This document shows, piece after piece, positions 1 through 10,355 of a stretch of DNA of 64,000 bases (the first letter of the stretch is position 1; each line of letters begins with the position of its first letter). This DNA is from Pseudooceanicola aestuarii. Its GTDB lineage: Bacteria; Pseudomonadota; Alphaproteobacteria; Rhodobacterales; Rhodobacteraceae. Where the stretch lies: the NCBI RefSeq assembly GCF_010614805.1, contig NZ_JAAFZC010000002.1:62001-126000 (forward strand). The letters run 5' to 3'. The notes below the pieces were generated by a model, which was given only the letters and a program-made list of their open reading frames with translations, was not told where the DNA came from and ran no database searches. A program made the position numbers and the translations under genes.

Positions 1-251
1 GCCATGGACAGGGCGCCAAACAGGCCGCGGGTCAAATGCAACACCGGGCGTTTGCTGCGCAACCCGTTGGGGAATTCGCCGCGCAGGCGCATGTAGGCAA
101 GGATGGGGAGCAACGCGACGGCCGAGCGCCAGGTCATGATCTGCCCCAGCTCTGCCCGGTGACCGAGTGCGTGAACCGCCGCAGACATCGCCGTCATCAG
201 AAAGACGGAAAGAAGACGCAGCGCGATGCCGGAGAGATGGGGGTTGCGCAT
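1..251 (-). CDS. EamA/DMT-family transporter, N-terminal part only
   Basis: The reading frame starts at ATG 251 and runs off the left edge of the window, so only about 83 residues are visible. They begin MRNPHLSGIALRLLSVFLMT, a hydrophobic first helix, followed by a short polar stretch and a second helix (WRSAVALLPILAYM), then a basic loop and LTRGLFGALSM. This order of helix, TWRS-type motif and basic loop is characteristic of the first EamA repeat of drug/metabolite transporters (RhaT/RarD type), which export small molecules through the inner membrane. The substrate cannot be guessed. The gene is codirectional with the iron-binding protein gene at 499-1512 but separated from it by a terminator. 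Confidence 0.8.
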   Translation of the reverse strand, partial: MRNPHLSGIALRLLSVFLMTAMSAAVHALGHRAELGQIMTWRSAVALLPILAYMRLRGEFPNGLRSKRPVLHLTRGLFGALSM

Positions 252-445
252 GAGGGCCCGGGTCAGAGGTCGGTCACCCACGGGGCTATACCGGCTGGCA
301 TGGCTTGACCAGACGCCCAGGCGCAAGAGGTGCGTTTATGACGCGGGGTCGGGGCAGCGCAGAACGTGGCCATTTCTTCCACGGTCCGGCCATGATTGGG
401 GGGCTCGCCATAGGGGCGCCGGGGTTGGCGCCGGCGAGCGGACTA

Positions 446-476
446 CAAAAACGGCCCGGCTGCGGGGCCGGGCCGT
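446..476 (-). terminator. Rho-independent terminator of the iron-binding protein gene
   Basis: A perfect 10-bp stem (451-460 with 467-476, arm ACGGCCCGGC) is followed on the minus strand by five T residues. It lies 23 bases after the stop codon at 499. Confidence 0.85.
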
Positions 477-498
477 TCAGGTAGGCTGAATGGCGGAT

Positions 499-1512
499 TT
501 AGCCGTCGAAATCAACCTGTTCGATCAGTTTTAGCGCCTGCGGGCGCAATTGGGCCAGGTCCATGAGGTTGACGTCGTCGGCCTCGAACTCACCCCAGCT
601 TTGCACCAGCGGGGTGGCTTCTGCGTCGGGGGCGATGGGATATTCGAAATTCGCCTCCGCGTAGATTTCCTGGGCCTGGGGCGAGGACAGGAATTCCATC
701 ATTTTGATGGCGTTCTTCTTGTTCGGAGCAGAGGCGGTGAGCGCGACGCCGGAGATGTTCACATGGGCGCCGCCGTTCTCGAAGGTCGGGAAAACGATGC
801 GAACGCTGTCGGCCCATTGCTTTTGTTCATCATCCTGCAACATTTTTCCCATGTAATAGGTGTTGCCGATGGAGATGTCGCACTCGCCGGCCCAGATCGC
901 CTTGACCTGGGCGCGGTCATTGCCCTGCGGCTTACGGGCGAGGTTGGATTTGACACCTTCCAACCAGGTCAGCGTATCCTCTTCGCCGTGGTGGTGCAGG
1001 TATGCGGCGACCAGGGCGACGTTATAGGGGTGGGTGCCGGAGCGGGTACAGATTCGGCCGTCCCATTTCGGATCGGCGAGATCTTCGTAGCTGGTGACCT
1101 CACCATCCGCCACACGCTCCTTGGAGGCGTAGACGACACGGGCGCGGGTGGTCAGGCCCCACCAATGCCCCTGAGGGTCGTGGTAGGTCGCGGGTATGTT
1201 GGCGGACAGGGTGTCGCTGTGCACCGATTGGGTGACGCCGGATTCGACCACGGCTTGCAGGCGGGCGATGTCGACGGTGAAGACCAGATCGGCGGGAGAG
1301 CGGCTGCCCTCGGCCTTGAGACGTTCGACCATGCCCTTGTCCAGGTAGGCGACGTTGACGGCGATGCCCGTCTCTTCGGTGAAGGCGTCGGTCAGCGGTT
1401 TCAGAAGTTCCGGCTGACGGTAGGAATAGAGGTTCACCTCCTGCGCCATGGCGGGCAGGGCGGTCAGGCCGGCAAGGCCGAGGGCGGGAATCATGCGGGC
1501 GAGAACAGACAT
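499..1512 (-). CDS. futA: Fe(3+) ABC transporter periplasmic binding protein (FutA/FbpA type)
   Basis: This 337-residue protein has a Sec signal peptide (about residues 1-23, ending PAMAQ). It continues with EVNLYSYRQPELLKPL, the N-terminal signature of ferric-iron binding proteins of the FutA/FbpA/AfuA class. A TYYMGKML segment supplies the paired tyrosines that these proteins use to coordinate Fe(3+). It should bind ferric iron in the periplasm and deliver it to an inner-membrane ABC transporter; no permease or ATPase gene is adjacent. The start at 1512 is supported by an SD-like stretch just upstream and a promoter at 1549-1577. Length is normal for the family. A related small-molecule binding role is the main alternative. 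Confidence 0.88.
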   Translation of the reverse strand: MSVLARMIPALGLAGLTALPAMAQEVNLYSYRQPELLKPLTDAFTEETGIAVNVAYLDKGMVERLKAEGSRSPADLVFTVDIARLQAVVESGVTQSVHSDTLSANIPATYHDPQGHWWGLTTRARVVYASKERVADGEVTSYEDLADPKWDGRICTRSGTHPYNVALVAAYLHHHGEEDTLTWLEGVKSNLARKPQGNDRAQVKAIWAGECDISIGNTYYMGKMLQDDEQKQWADSVRIVFPTFENGGAHVNISGVALTASAPNKKNAIKMMEFLSSPQAQEIYAEANFEYPIAPDAEATPLVQSWGEFEADDVNLMDLAQLRPQALKLIEQVDFDG

Positions 1513-1548
1513 GACGTCTCCTTTGGTCGCTCGTTGAAGGTTGGCGAC

Positions 1549-1577
1549 GTTAAATCCGAGTTTTTTTCTCGGGTCAA
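1549..1577 (-). promoter_or_regulatory. Sigma-70 type promoter for futA
   Basis: On the minus strand, TTGACC (1577-1572) and TTTAAC (1554-1549) are separated by 17 bases and lie 37 bases upstream of the start codon. The spacer holds a small dyad, CCGAG/CTCGG around a run of seven A/T bases, which could be an operator. No clear Irr-type palindrome is present. Confidence 0.5.
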
Positions 1578-1592
1578 TGATGAGTGTTTAAG

Positions 1593-2426
1593 TCAGGATT
1601 GCGCGGCAGCTTTCTCGCGCCGCTTCGCCGCGTCCCACAAGGCGTCCATTTCGCTTAGGTCCGATTGGGAGGGTTCTTTACCCATTGCGCGAAGTTCGGC
1701 TTCTACTGCATTGAAACGGCGAGTGAATTTCGCATTCGCTCCGCGCAGTGCGACCTCCGGGTCAACATCCAGATGACGGGCGAGATTGGCCATAACGAAG
1801 AGAAGATCGCCCATTTCCTCCTCTACCTCCCGCTGGGTCAGGGTGTCGCGCGCCTCCACCAATTCGGCGGCTTCTTCGCTGATCTTGTCCAGAACCTCTC
1901 CCACGTCGGGCCAGTCGAACCCGACGCGGGCGGCGCGTTTCTGCAATTTTGCCGCACGCATCAGAGCGGGTAGTCCCAAGGCGACCCCGTCCAGTACGCC
2001 GGTCTCGGCGCGGGCAGCGCGTTCGGCGGCTTTGACCGTTTCCCAATCGCGCGTCTGCTGTTCGGCGGATTTCTCCCGGCTTTCATCGCCGAAGATATGC
2101 GGGTGACGGGCGATCATCTTCTCCGCGATCCCGGAGGCGACTGAATCGAAAGAGAAATCCCCACGTTCCTCGGCCATGCGGGCATGGAATACGACCTGGA
2201 GCAGCAGATCGCCCAACTCGCCTTCCAGCTCTGCCATGCTGCCGCGTTCGATGGCATCGGCGACTTCGTAGGCCTCCTCGATCGTGTAGGGGGCGATGCT
2301 GGCGAAATCCTGTTCGATGTCCCAGGGGCAACCGGTTTCGGGATCGCGCAGGCGGCGCATCACCTCCAGCAGGCGGGGCAGGCCCGGCGCGGTGTCATGG
2401 ATGGGATCGGCGCTTGGCTCGGGCAT
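1593..2426 (-). CDS. mazG: Nucleoside triphosphate pyrophosphohydrolase MazG
   Basis: This 277-residue protein hydrolyses (d)NTPs to NMP and pyrophosphate in the cytoplasm, cleaning the nucleotide pool. It has the two-domain plan of MazG: an N-terminal MazG domain beginning LLEVMRRLRDPETGCPWD with the EExxE-type metal site (YTIEEAYEVADAIE, then ELGDLLLQVVFHA), and a C-terminal repeat (FDWPDVGEVLDKISEEAAEL, then EEEMGDLLFVMANLARHL). An open frame continues upstream to 2633, but those 69 codons are basic and unlike MazG, so the ATG at 2426 (MPEPSADP) is chosen. It ends with an alanine-rich tail. Confidence 0.93.
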   Translation of the reverse strand: MPEPSADPIHDTAPGLPRLLEVMRRLRDPETGCPWDIEQDFASIAPYTIEEAYEVADAIERGSMAELEGELGDLLLQVVFHARMAEERGDFSFDSVASGIAEKMIARHPHIFGDESREKSAEQQTRDWETVKAAERAARAETGVLDGVALGLPALMRAAKLQKRAARVGFDWPDVGEVLDKISEEAAELVEARDTLTQREVEEEMGDLLFVMANLARHLDVDPEVALRGANAKFTRRFNAVEAELRAMGKEPSQSDLSEMDALWDAAKRREKAAAQS

Positions 2427-2673
2427 TGCGGCCTCCGGCGGTTTGCTGTTTGCTGGCAATCTAGCGAGGCGCGGCAACAGTTCCAAGAGAGGTCGGACCA
2501 AGCTGCGGCGCACCGGTTTGCGGCGCGGTCCGGGCTTGCGGTGGATCGCCTTTGGCCGAGGATGCGTTACATCAGATATGGATTGTAAGGCACTGAAAGA
2601 TTTGAAATGTCGCGACTGCTGCGGCAAGGACAACAGGAATCCCGCCCAAGGTGGCGCGCGACAGGAGGGCCGG

Positions 2674-3642
2674 ATGGCGCTGGAAGACGCAAAGACCGAG
2701 ATTGACGGAGCCTTTACCCGGCGCGATCCGCGCGGGCTGAGTTACGAGAATGCCTTTGCAGGGGCGACTTCCTTTCTGCGGCGGAAATATACAAAGGATC
2801 TCAACGGGTTCGATATCGCCATCACGGGTATTCCCTTTGACCAGGCGGTGACCAACCGGACCGGCACGCGGCTGGGGCCGCGCGCGATCCGCGAGGCCTC
2901 GACGTTGCAACCCTACGACCCGCCTTATGGCTGGGATTTCGATCCGCTGGGGGAATTCGCCATCGCCGATTATGGCGATCTGGCGTTCGACTATGCCAAG
3001 GTCGCGGATTTTCCCGACGCGTTGCAGGCCCATATCACCGGTATTCTATCGCAGGGGGCCGCCAGTATTGCCCTTGGCGGCGACCATTTCGTCACCCTCC
3101 CGATCCTCAGGGCCCATGCGGAGAAGTATGGCCCGCTGGCGCTGATTCAGTTCGATGCCCACTCGGACACCTGGCAAGATGATGACATGTCGCGGATCGA
3201 CCACGGCACCTTTGTCTACAAGGCCATTCAGCTGGGATTGATTGATCCGGCACGGTCGGTGCACGTGGGCATCCGAACCACCAATCCCGACAGCTGGGGC
3301 ATGAATATCATCGACGCCCCCGAGGTGCACGAGACCGGCCCTCGGGCCGTGGCGGAGAAGGTGCGTGCCATCGTCGGCGATGCGCCCAGCTACCTGACTT
3401 TCGATATCGACTGCCTTGATCCGGCCTATGCTCCGGGCACCGGCACTCCGGTCTGGGGCGGGCTGACCTCCGCCCAGGCGGCGGCGATCCTGCGCGGTTT
3501 GGCGGGGATCGACCTGAAGGGCGGCGACGTGGTCGAGGTCTCTCCGCCGTTTGATCCGGCGGGGATCACGGCGGTTGCAGGCGCGCATGTGGCGACCGAA
3601 TTGATCTGCCTGTGGTGCTGGACACGGCGCGGCGCGGGCTAG
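2674..3642 (+). CDS. speB: Agmatinase (ureohydrolase family)
   Basis: This 322-residue ureohydrolase converts agmatine to putrescine and urea, using a dinuclear manganese centre. The metal ligands are visible in order: GGDH near residue 129, FDAHSD near 154, and SxDxDxxDP-type TFDIDCLDPAYAPGTGTP near 244. The start at 2674 follows AGGAGGG by a short spacer and gives MALEDAKTEIDGAF; the frame is open upstream but lacks family similarity. It diverges from mazG. Related guanidinobutyrase or guanidinopropionase activity cannot be excluded from motifs alone. Confidence 0.88.
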   Translation: MALEDAKTEIDGAFTRRDPRGLSYENAFAGATSFLRRKYTKDLNGFDIAITGIPFDQAVTNRTGTRLGPRAIREASTLQPYDPPYGWDFDPLGEFAIADYGDLAFDYAKVADFPDALQAHITGILSQGAASIALGGDHFVTLPILRAHAEKYGPLALIQFDAHSDTWQDDDMSRIDHGTFVYKAIQLGLIDPARSVHVGIRTTNPDSWGMNIIDAPEVHETGPRAVAEKVRAIVGDAPSYLTFDIDCLDPAYAPGTGTPVWGGLTSAQAAAILRGLAGIDLKGGDVVEVSPPFDPAGITAVAGAHVATELICLWCWTRRGAG

Positions 3643-3674
3643 GTTCGAAGGGGAGAAGCAGCAGAAAGACGCCG

Positions 3675-4901
3675 ATGGACAGGCCCCGCCGCGAAATGAT
3701 CTCCTCCACGTTACGGAAGCTGCATGCTTTCTCCCGCAGGCTGTTGGTGCGCGTGCTGCTGATCGCGGCGCTTGTGGTGTTGGCCGTGGCGCTGGCCAAG
3801 ATCGTCGGCGCCTTCCTCCCGCCGGAGCTGGACGGGCTGATCTCCGCCCAGGCGGTCGACAACGTCCTGAGCATCATCGCGAATTCGATGCTGACGGTCA
3901 CGACCTTCTCCCTGACCGTGATGGCGGCGGCGCACCGTATGGTGTCCAACGCCTGGACGCCGCGCGCCCACCAGATGCTGCTGGAGGACACGACCACCCA
4001 CACCGTTCTGGCGACCTTTGTCGGGGCATATCTCTATGCGCTGATGGCAATCATCCTGCGTGACATGGATGTGTTCCGCGCCGAGGAGCTGGTCGTCCTG
4101 TTCGCTGTGACGGTTCTGGTGGTGGTGTTGATCGTGACGGCGATCATTCGCTGGATTTCCCATTTGGAAATGTTGGGCAGCCTGATCGAGACGGCGCAGC
4201 GGATCGAGGACCGGACCGCGCAGGCGCTGACCCTGCGCAGCCGGTTTCCTACCCTGGGCGCACGGGTGCTGGACCCTGACCGGGTTCCGGCGGCGGCGAT
4301 CACGGTGCGGGCAGAGACCTCGGGCTATTTGCGGCAGGTTTACCAGGACGTCTTGCAGGAGGCCGCTGAAACGGCGGAAGGCCATGTCTGGCTGGCCCTT
4401 CCGGTGGGGGAATTCGTCTACCAGGGGCAGGTGCTGGCCCGCGTGGATCGCAATGACGACAGGCTGAAACAGGCGGTGCGGGACAATTTGCTGCTGGGCA
4501 GCCTGCGCAATTTCGACCAGGACCCGGAATTCGGCCTGCTGTGCCTGTCGGAGATCGGCGTGCGCGCGCTGTCTCCCGGGGTGAACGATCCCGGTACGGC
4601 GGTGGACATGCTGCGCCGCATGGGGCGGGTGATGATGTCGGTCAATACCGCGATGACCGGTGGTGGCGAAGAGACCCCGCATGACCGCCTGTTCCTGCCC
4701 GCGCTGGACACTGCGGCGATGGTGCGGGTCACATTGGGGCCGTTGCTGATGGATGGTGCCGACCGGCCTGAATTGGCGGCCCCGGTGGATCAATTGCTGG
4801 AGGCGCTGCGCGGTCATGCCGATCGCGGCATCGCGGCGGCGGCCGATCGCCTGTTCCGGGATTATCGCGCCAGCAGCGCCTTTACGGTTCCGGAAATGTG
4901 A
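3675..4901 (+). CDS. DUF2254 membrane protein
   Basis: This protein of about 408 residues has hydrophobic segments near residues 20-45, 62-85, 104-125 and 130-155, followed by a long soluble C-terminal half. The helix order, the LTVTTFSLTVMAAAHRMVSN motif and the conserved LSPGVNDPGTAVDM segment match DUF2254, a membrane family of unknown function. The start MDRPRREM at 3675 is preferred over GTG/ATG codons upstream because they overlap the agmatinase end; the SD is weak, so the start is uncertain. The last 40 bases overlap the convergent HD gene. Confidence 0.8.
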   Translation: MDRPRREMISSTLRKLHAFSRRLLVRVLLIAALVVLAVALAKIVGAFLPPELDGLISAQAVDNVLSIIANSMLTVTTFSLTVMAAAHRMVSNAWTPRAHQMLLEDTTTHTVLATFVGAYLYALMAIILRDMDVFRAEELVVLFAVTVLVVVLIVTAIIRWISHLEMLGSLIETAQRIEDRTAQALTLRSRFPTLGARVLDPDRVPAAAITVRAETSGYLRQVYQDVLQEAAETAEGHVWLALPVGEFVYQGQVLARVDRNDDRLKQAVRDNLLLGSLRNFDQDPEFGLLCLSEIGVRALSPGVNDPGTAVDMLRRMGRVMMSVNTAMTGGGEETPHDRLFLPALDTAAMVRVTLGPLLMDGADRPELAAPVDQLLEALRGHADRGIAAAADRLFRDYRASSAFTVPEM

Positions 4902-5455
4902 TCCCACAGCGCCGGAACGGACCGGCGCACCACACGGCCGACGCGGCTGTCCACCATGTCATAGGTCACGCCCTGGTCCAGCCAGCTTTGCCCGGCGGAG
5001 GCGATGTTCTGGATCGGCGGCTGGAATCTGTCCAGCGCCTTGGCGAATTGGGCGTCAGGGGTTTGCGCGGCTTCGAACTCGTCCCACAGGGCACGGAACT
5101 CACGGGCCTGGGGGGCGGGCAGCAGGCCGAAGATCCGGTCGGCGGCGCGGGCTTCCGCGGCGGCGATGGCGTCGGCATTTTCGGCGCTCTGGGTATAGAT
5201 CGGCACGTCGCCGGCGTCGATCTCCACCAGGTCATGCAGCAGCAGCATGCGGATCACCCGGTCGATCTGCACACCCTCCGGCGCATGTTCGCCCAGGGTC
5301 ATGGCATAAAGCGCCAGGTGCCAGGAATGTTCTCCGGAATTCTCCCGCCGGGAGCCGTCGCAAAGCGTCGTCTGCCGCAGCACCGATTTCAGGCGGTCGG
5401 CCTGGGTCAGGAAATCCAGCTGGGCGGTCAGGCGGGGATCGGGCGTGTCAGCCAT
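4862..5455 (-). CDS. HD-domain hydrolase, YfbR-like
   Basis: This 197-residue protein shows the HD phosphohydrolase signature: H in GEHSWHLALYAM, the HD pair in MLLLHDLVEIDAGD, and a distal Asp in ALDRFQPPIQN. This arrangement matches the HD_3 (YfbR/HDDC2) family, whose members dephosphorylate deoxynucleoside 5'-monophosphates. The gene overlaps the following minus-strand upstream gene (5448-5675) by 8 bases, so the two are probably cotranscribed. Its 3' end overlaps the convergent DUF2254 gene. The substrate is inferred from the family only. Confidence 0.8.
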   Translation of the reverse strand: MADTPDPRLTAQLDFLTQADRLKSVLRQTTLCDGSRRENSGEHSWHLALYAMTLGEHAPEGVQIDRVIRMLLLHDLVEIDAGDVPIYTQSAENADAIAAAEARAADRIFGLLPAPQAREFRALWDEFEAAQTPDAQFAKALDRFQPPIQNIASAGQSWLDQGVTYDMVDSRVGRVVRRSVPALWDHISGTVKALLAR

Positions 5456-5675
5456 TGCCGGCCTGATGTGCCTTGACCTTGCGGACCAGGAAGCCGCGCG
5501 CTTTCTTGTAGGCCAGGCGCACGCGGACCTCGGTCAGGTAGGCTTCTTCAAGGGTCTGGGAGGAGGCGCCGATGATTTCGGCGACCTCCACGTAGAGGCG
5601 GTCGTTGTCGAGCGCCTCCATTGCCTTGAACGTGTCATCGGCCAGTTTGCGGGCCAGATCGTCAAGTGTTGACAT
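5448..5675 (-). CDS. Small conserved-type protein of unknown function (75 aa)
   Basis: This 75-residue protein (MSTLDDLARKLADDTFKAME) is predicted to be mostly alpha-helical and charged, with no membrane segment or signal peptide. It sits between the alpha/beta hydrolase gene, which ends 4 bases upstream of its start, and the HD gene, which it overlaps by 8 bases, so it is the middle gene of a three-gene operon. I do not recognise a family. Codon usage matches its neighbours, which supports a real gene. Confidence 0.7.
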   Translation of the reverse strand: MSTLDDLARKLADDTFKAMEALDNDRLYVEVAEIIGASSQTLEEAYLTEVRVRLAYKKARGFLVRKVKAHQAGNG

Positions 5676-5678
5676 GGG

Positions 5679-6332
5679 TCAGCGCGTCGTCTCCGTCAGG
5701 CGGCGTTTGACGTAGCCGGTGACGCTGTCGATCATCGTGTCCATATGCGGCTCTTCGAAGAAGTGGCCGGCGCCGTCGATCTGGTCATGGGTGACGGTGA
5801 TGCCGCGCTGTTCCTGCAACTTGCCGACCAGGGTCTGGGTGTCGGCGGGCGGCGCGACACGGTCGGCGCTGCCATTGACGATCAGGCCCGAGGACGGGCA
5901 GGGCGCAAGGAAGGAAAAATCGTACATGTTCGCCGGGGGCGACACGGAGATGAAGCCGGTGATCTCCGGCCGGCGCATCAGCAATTGCATTCCGATCCAG
6001 GCCCCGAAGGAGAAGCCCGCGACCCAGCAATGCTTGGAATTCGTGTTCATGGATTGCAGGTAATCCAGTGCGGAGGCCGCATCCGACAGCTCGCCCACGC
6101 CCTGGTCATACTCGCCCTGCGACCGGCCGACACCACGGAAGTTGAACCGCAGCACGGTAAAGCCCATGTTGTAGAAGGCATAGTGCAGATTGTAGACGAC
6201 CTTGTTGTTCATCGTGCCGCCGAATTGCGGATGCGGATGCAGCACGATGGCGATGGGCGCGTCTTTTTCCTTCTGCGGGTGATAGCGGCCTTCCAGGCGA
6301 CCTTCCGGTCCGGGAAAGATGACCTCGGGCAT
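5679..6332 (-). CDS. Alpha/beta hydrolase (dienelactone-hydrolase/Tex30-like)
   Basis: This 217-residue cytosolic alpha/beta-hydrolase lacks a signal peptide. The oxyanion region is LHPHPQFGGTMNN, the nucleophile elbow is GFSFGAW (Ser near residue 107), a candidate acid follows in NGSADRVAPP, and the His lies in DGAGHFFEEPH. The HPHPxxGGTMxN motif is typical of the KANL3/Tex30-like hydrolases common in Alphaproteobacteria. The substrate is unknown. It is the first gene of the operon with the two small genes downstream and diverges from iscR. Confidence 0.85.
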   Translation of the reverse strand: MPEVIFPGPEGRLEGRYHPQKEKDAPIAIVLHPHPQFGGTMNNKVVYNLHYAFYNMGFTVLRFNFRGVGRSQGEYDQGVGELSDAASALDYLQSMNTNSKHCWVAGFSFGAWIGMQLLMRRPEITGFISVSPPANMYDFSFLAPCPSSGLIVNGSADRVAPPADTQTLVGKLQEQRGITVTHDQIDGAGHFFEEPHMDTMIDSVTGYVKRRLTETTR

Positions 6333-6374
6333 AGGGGTGCTTGTCTCCTTGGCGATCTCTCGGGCGCTCTATTC

Positions 6375-6411
6375 TTGACGAATTTTCTCAAGCACCTTAG
6401 AAATGTTCTAA
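6375..6411 (+). promoter_or_regulatory. iscR-suf promoter with an overlapping Irr-type palindrome
   Basis: TTGACG (6375-6380) and TAGAAA (6398-6403) are spaced by 17 bases, forming a promoter pointing into iscR. A perfect dyad, TTAGAA-ATG-TTCTAA (6397-6411), covers the -10 element. The half-sites match the iron control element bound by Irr in Alphaproteobacteria. An activator or repressor bound there would compete with RNA polymerase; by position, repression under low iron/haem signalling is inferred. Confidence 0.75.
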
Positions 6412-6501
6412 ACCGGCGGAATACCCGCTCGGGCTTCAAGCGAGATAAGCCGTGCCGCTGGCAAGGTCAATGAATTCAACCCGTGGGCGAAGGGGGTTTG
6501 T

Positions 6502-6969
6502 GTGAAACTCAGTACCAAAGGCCGCTACGCGATGGTGGCATTGGCCGATATCGCCTTGCAGACAGGGCCCGGCCTTGTCACCCTGGCGGAGATTTCCAAG
6601 CGCCAGTCCGTGTCCTTGCCCTATCTCGAACAGCTGTTCGTGAAGCTTCGGCGCGCGGGGCTGGTCGAAAGTGTTCGCGGACCGGGGGGTGGCTATCGTC
6701 TTGCGCGTCCGGCAGAGGAGATTCGCGTCGCCGATGTCCTGGCCGCCGTGGACGAGACGGTGAATGCGCTGCACAAGGGCGCCGGCGCCAGCGGTGGCCA
6801 ATCGGGCAGCCGCGCGCAGTCGGTGACCAATCGATTGTGGGAAAGCCTGTCGGCGCATGTCTATGTCTTTCTGCACGCCGCGACCCTGAAGGACGTGATC
6901 AACAACGGCCTGGCACCGTGCCGCGCGGTGCCCAGCCTGCTGGAACTCGAAGTGGTGGACGAGACGTGA
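6502..6969 (+). CDS. iscR: Rrf2-family regulator IscR (lacking the three usual Cys ligands)
   Basis: This 155-residue Rrf2 regulator begins MKLSTKGRYAMVALADIA, the canonical IscR start, with a winged-helix domain to about residue 75 and a dimerisation helix. The start is GTG at 6502 with AAGGGGG upstream. Between residues 90 and 110, where Escherichia coli IscR has three cluster-binding cysteines, it reads HKGAGASGGQSGSRAQSV and has none. The only cysteine is C140. Related Rhodobacter IscR has been described as having a single cysteine with atypical cluster binding. It probably controls the suf operon it heads; its stop overlaps the next gene's GTG. Confidence 0.92.
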   Translation: MKLSTKGRYAMVALADIALQTGPGLVTLAEISKRQSVSLPYLEQLFVKLRRAGLVESVRGPGGGYRLARPAEEIRVADVLAAVDETVNALHKGAGASGGQSGSRAQSVTNRLWESLSAHVYVFLHAATLKDVINNGLAPCRAVPSLLELEVVDET

Positions 6970-8009
6970 ACCGCGTCTACCTGGACCATAACGCCACCAT
7001 GCCGCTGCGCCCCGAGGCGCGGCAGGCGATGGTCGATGCGATGGATCTGGTGGGCAATCCCTCTTCTGTTCATGCGGAGGGACGGCTGGCCAAATCGCTG
7101 GTGGAGAAGGCCCGCGCCCAGGTCGCCAGCGCGCTTGGCGCCGATGGCGCCGACGTGGTCTTCACCTCCGGCGCGACCGAGGCGGCGGCCCTTGCCCATG
7201 CCGGGCGGGGGTTGCATGGCGCGGCGGTCGAACATGATGCCGTTTCCGCCTGGATTGTCGAGGATCTGCAAGTCACCCCCCAGGGAACCGTGCAGATTCC
7301 CGATGCGAATGTCGCCTCCGTGCAGGTCGCAAATAGCGAAACCGGAATCATCCAGTCCCTGCCGCAGGGGCTGGCCGTGTCGGATCTGACCCAGGCGTTC
7401 GGGAAAATCCCCATGGCCTTCAACTGGCTGGGCTGCGAGATGGCGCTGATCTCCGCGCACAAGCTGGGCGGGCCCAAGGGGATCGGCGCTGTGGTTCTGA
7501 AACGGGGCGCCGATCTGGCCGCGCAGCTGAAAGGTGGCGGCCAGGAGATGGGGCGCCGGGCCGGAACGGAAAACATCATCGGCATCGCCGGGTTCGGCGC
7601 CGCCGCCGCCGCCGCCGCCCGCGATCTGGATCAGGGCCGCTGGGACGAGGTCGGCGCCCTGCGCGACCGGTTGGAGGCCCGGCTACACGAGGCCGCCCCG
7701 GACCTGACGATCCCCGGCGCCGGAGTTCCGCGACTTCCCAATACGTCTTGCCTTGTCTCCCGGGGCTGGAAGGGGGAAACGCAGGTGATGCAGATGGACC
7801 TGGCCGGATTCGCGATCAGCGCCGGATCGGCCTGTTCCAGCGGCAAGGTGCGCGCCAGCCGGGTGCTGGGCGCCATGGGATTCGACGAAACCGACGCGGC
7901 CAGTGCGATCCGCGTCAGCCTGGGGCCGGAGACGCGGAGCGACGACGTGGATCGTTTCGCCCATGCCTGGTTGGCCCAGCGAAAGAAACACCGCGCCCGT
8001 GCGGCGTGA
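6966..8009 (+). CDS. Cysteine desulfurase (IscS/NifS-like, short)
   Basis: This 347-residue aminotransferase class V enzyme removes sulfur from cysteine for Fe-S cluster assembly. The start [18 protein letters not shown] uses a GTG at 6966 overlapping the iscR stop (GTGA). The PLP lysine is in [15 protein letters not shown], the PLP-contacting His in VEHDAV, and the catalytic loop Cys in [14 protein letters not shown]. It is shorter than IscS (about 400), with a compact middle region. A second desulfurase, SufS, closes the same operon, so the two may divide labour. Confidence 0.88.
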   Translation: MNRVYLDHNATMPLRPEARQAMVDAMDLVGNPSSVHAEGRLAKSLVEKARAQVASALGADGADVVFTSGATEAAALAHAGRGLHGAAVEHDAVSAWIVEDLQVTPQGTVQIPDANVASVQVANSETGIIQSLPQGLAVSDLTQAFGKIPMAFNWLGCEMALISAHKLGGPKGIGAVVLKRGADLAAQLKGGGQEMGRRAGTENIIGIAGFGAAAAAAARDLDQGRWDEVGALRDRLEARLHEAAPDLTIPGAGVPRLPNTSCLVSRGWKGETQVMQMDLAGFAISAGSACSSGKVRASRVLGAMGFDETDAASAIRVSLGPETRSDDVDRFAHAWLAQRKKHRARAA

Positions 8010-8031
8010 TCGCAGACCGAAAGGATTGGTC

Positions 8032-9569
<1,538 letters not shown>

Positions 9570-9570
<1 letters not shown>

Positions 9571-10355
9571 TGATCGACCGCGTCGCCCGTTTGTCGAAAC
9601 GCCTGGCCCTGGGCCGGCCGGATGTCAGCGATCCGCTGCAACTGGTCCATGCCCGGCCGCTGGATCGGCCCGTGATCTTCTGCACCCGCATGGAAAACGA
9701 TCCGATCCAGCGCAACCACCGCAAGGGGCGTTTTTACGAACAGGACGAATTGCGGCGGCTGATCGGACTGATGCCGGCGGGCGGGTGTTTCGTGGATATC
9801 GGGGCGAATGTGGGCAATCACAGTCTCTTCGCCGCGCTGCACCTGGGCGCCGGTCGGGTGATCCCGTTCGAGCCGAATGTGCTGGCCTACGACCTGCTGA
9901 TCCAGAACGTGCTGGTCAACCGGCTGGCCGATGTGGTGACGCTGGACCATCTCGGCTTCGGCCTGTCCGATCGTCCCTCCGATGGCTTCGGCATGGCGGA
10001 GAAGGCGCGCAACCTCGGCTCTGCCCGGATGCTGGAAGGCGCGGGCGATCTCGAAATGCGGACCGGCGACGCCATGCTGGCGGATGTCTTGCCGCACTTC
10101 ATCAAGATCGACGTGGAAGGCATGGAAATCGCTGTGCTTTCCGGTCTTGAGGATACGATACGCCGCGCCCGTCCTGTGATGCAGATTGAGGTGGATACCG
10201 ATAACGACGCCGCCTTTGCCGGATGGCTCGCGGCGCAGGAATACACCGTCCTGCACGAGGACAGCCGCTACAAGGCGAACCGAAACTTTCTTGTCTGCCC
10301 GTCCGACCGGGCAGCGGAACTGACCCGGACCCTGGCGCAGGAGGACAGCGCATGA
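9570..10355 (+). CDS. FkbM-family methyltransferase
   Basis: This 261-residue protein has the FkbM Rossmann-type methyltransferase plan: [20 protein letters not shown] (SAM motif I), [13 protein letters not shown] (motif II), and [17 protein letters not shown], the FkbM signature. The acceptor is unknown; FkbM enzymes methylate sugar or small-molecule hydroxyls. It is the first of three genes with no known Fe-S role inserted between sufB and sufC, and overlaps both neighbours by 1 and 4 bases. Operon position may reflect cotranscription only. Confidence 0.85.

Noticed and set aside
7-490. Plus-strand frames at the left edge
   Set aside because: They are antisense to the DMT transporter start or fall across the terminator; no SD or family pattern.
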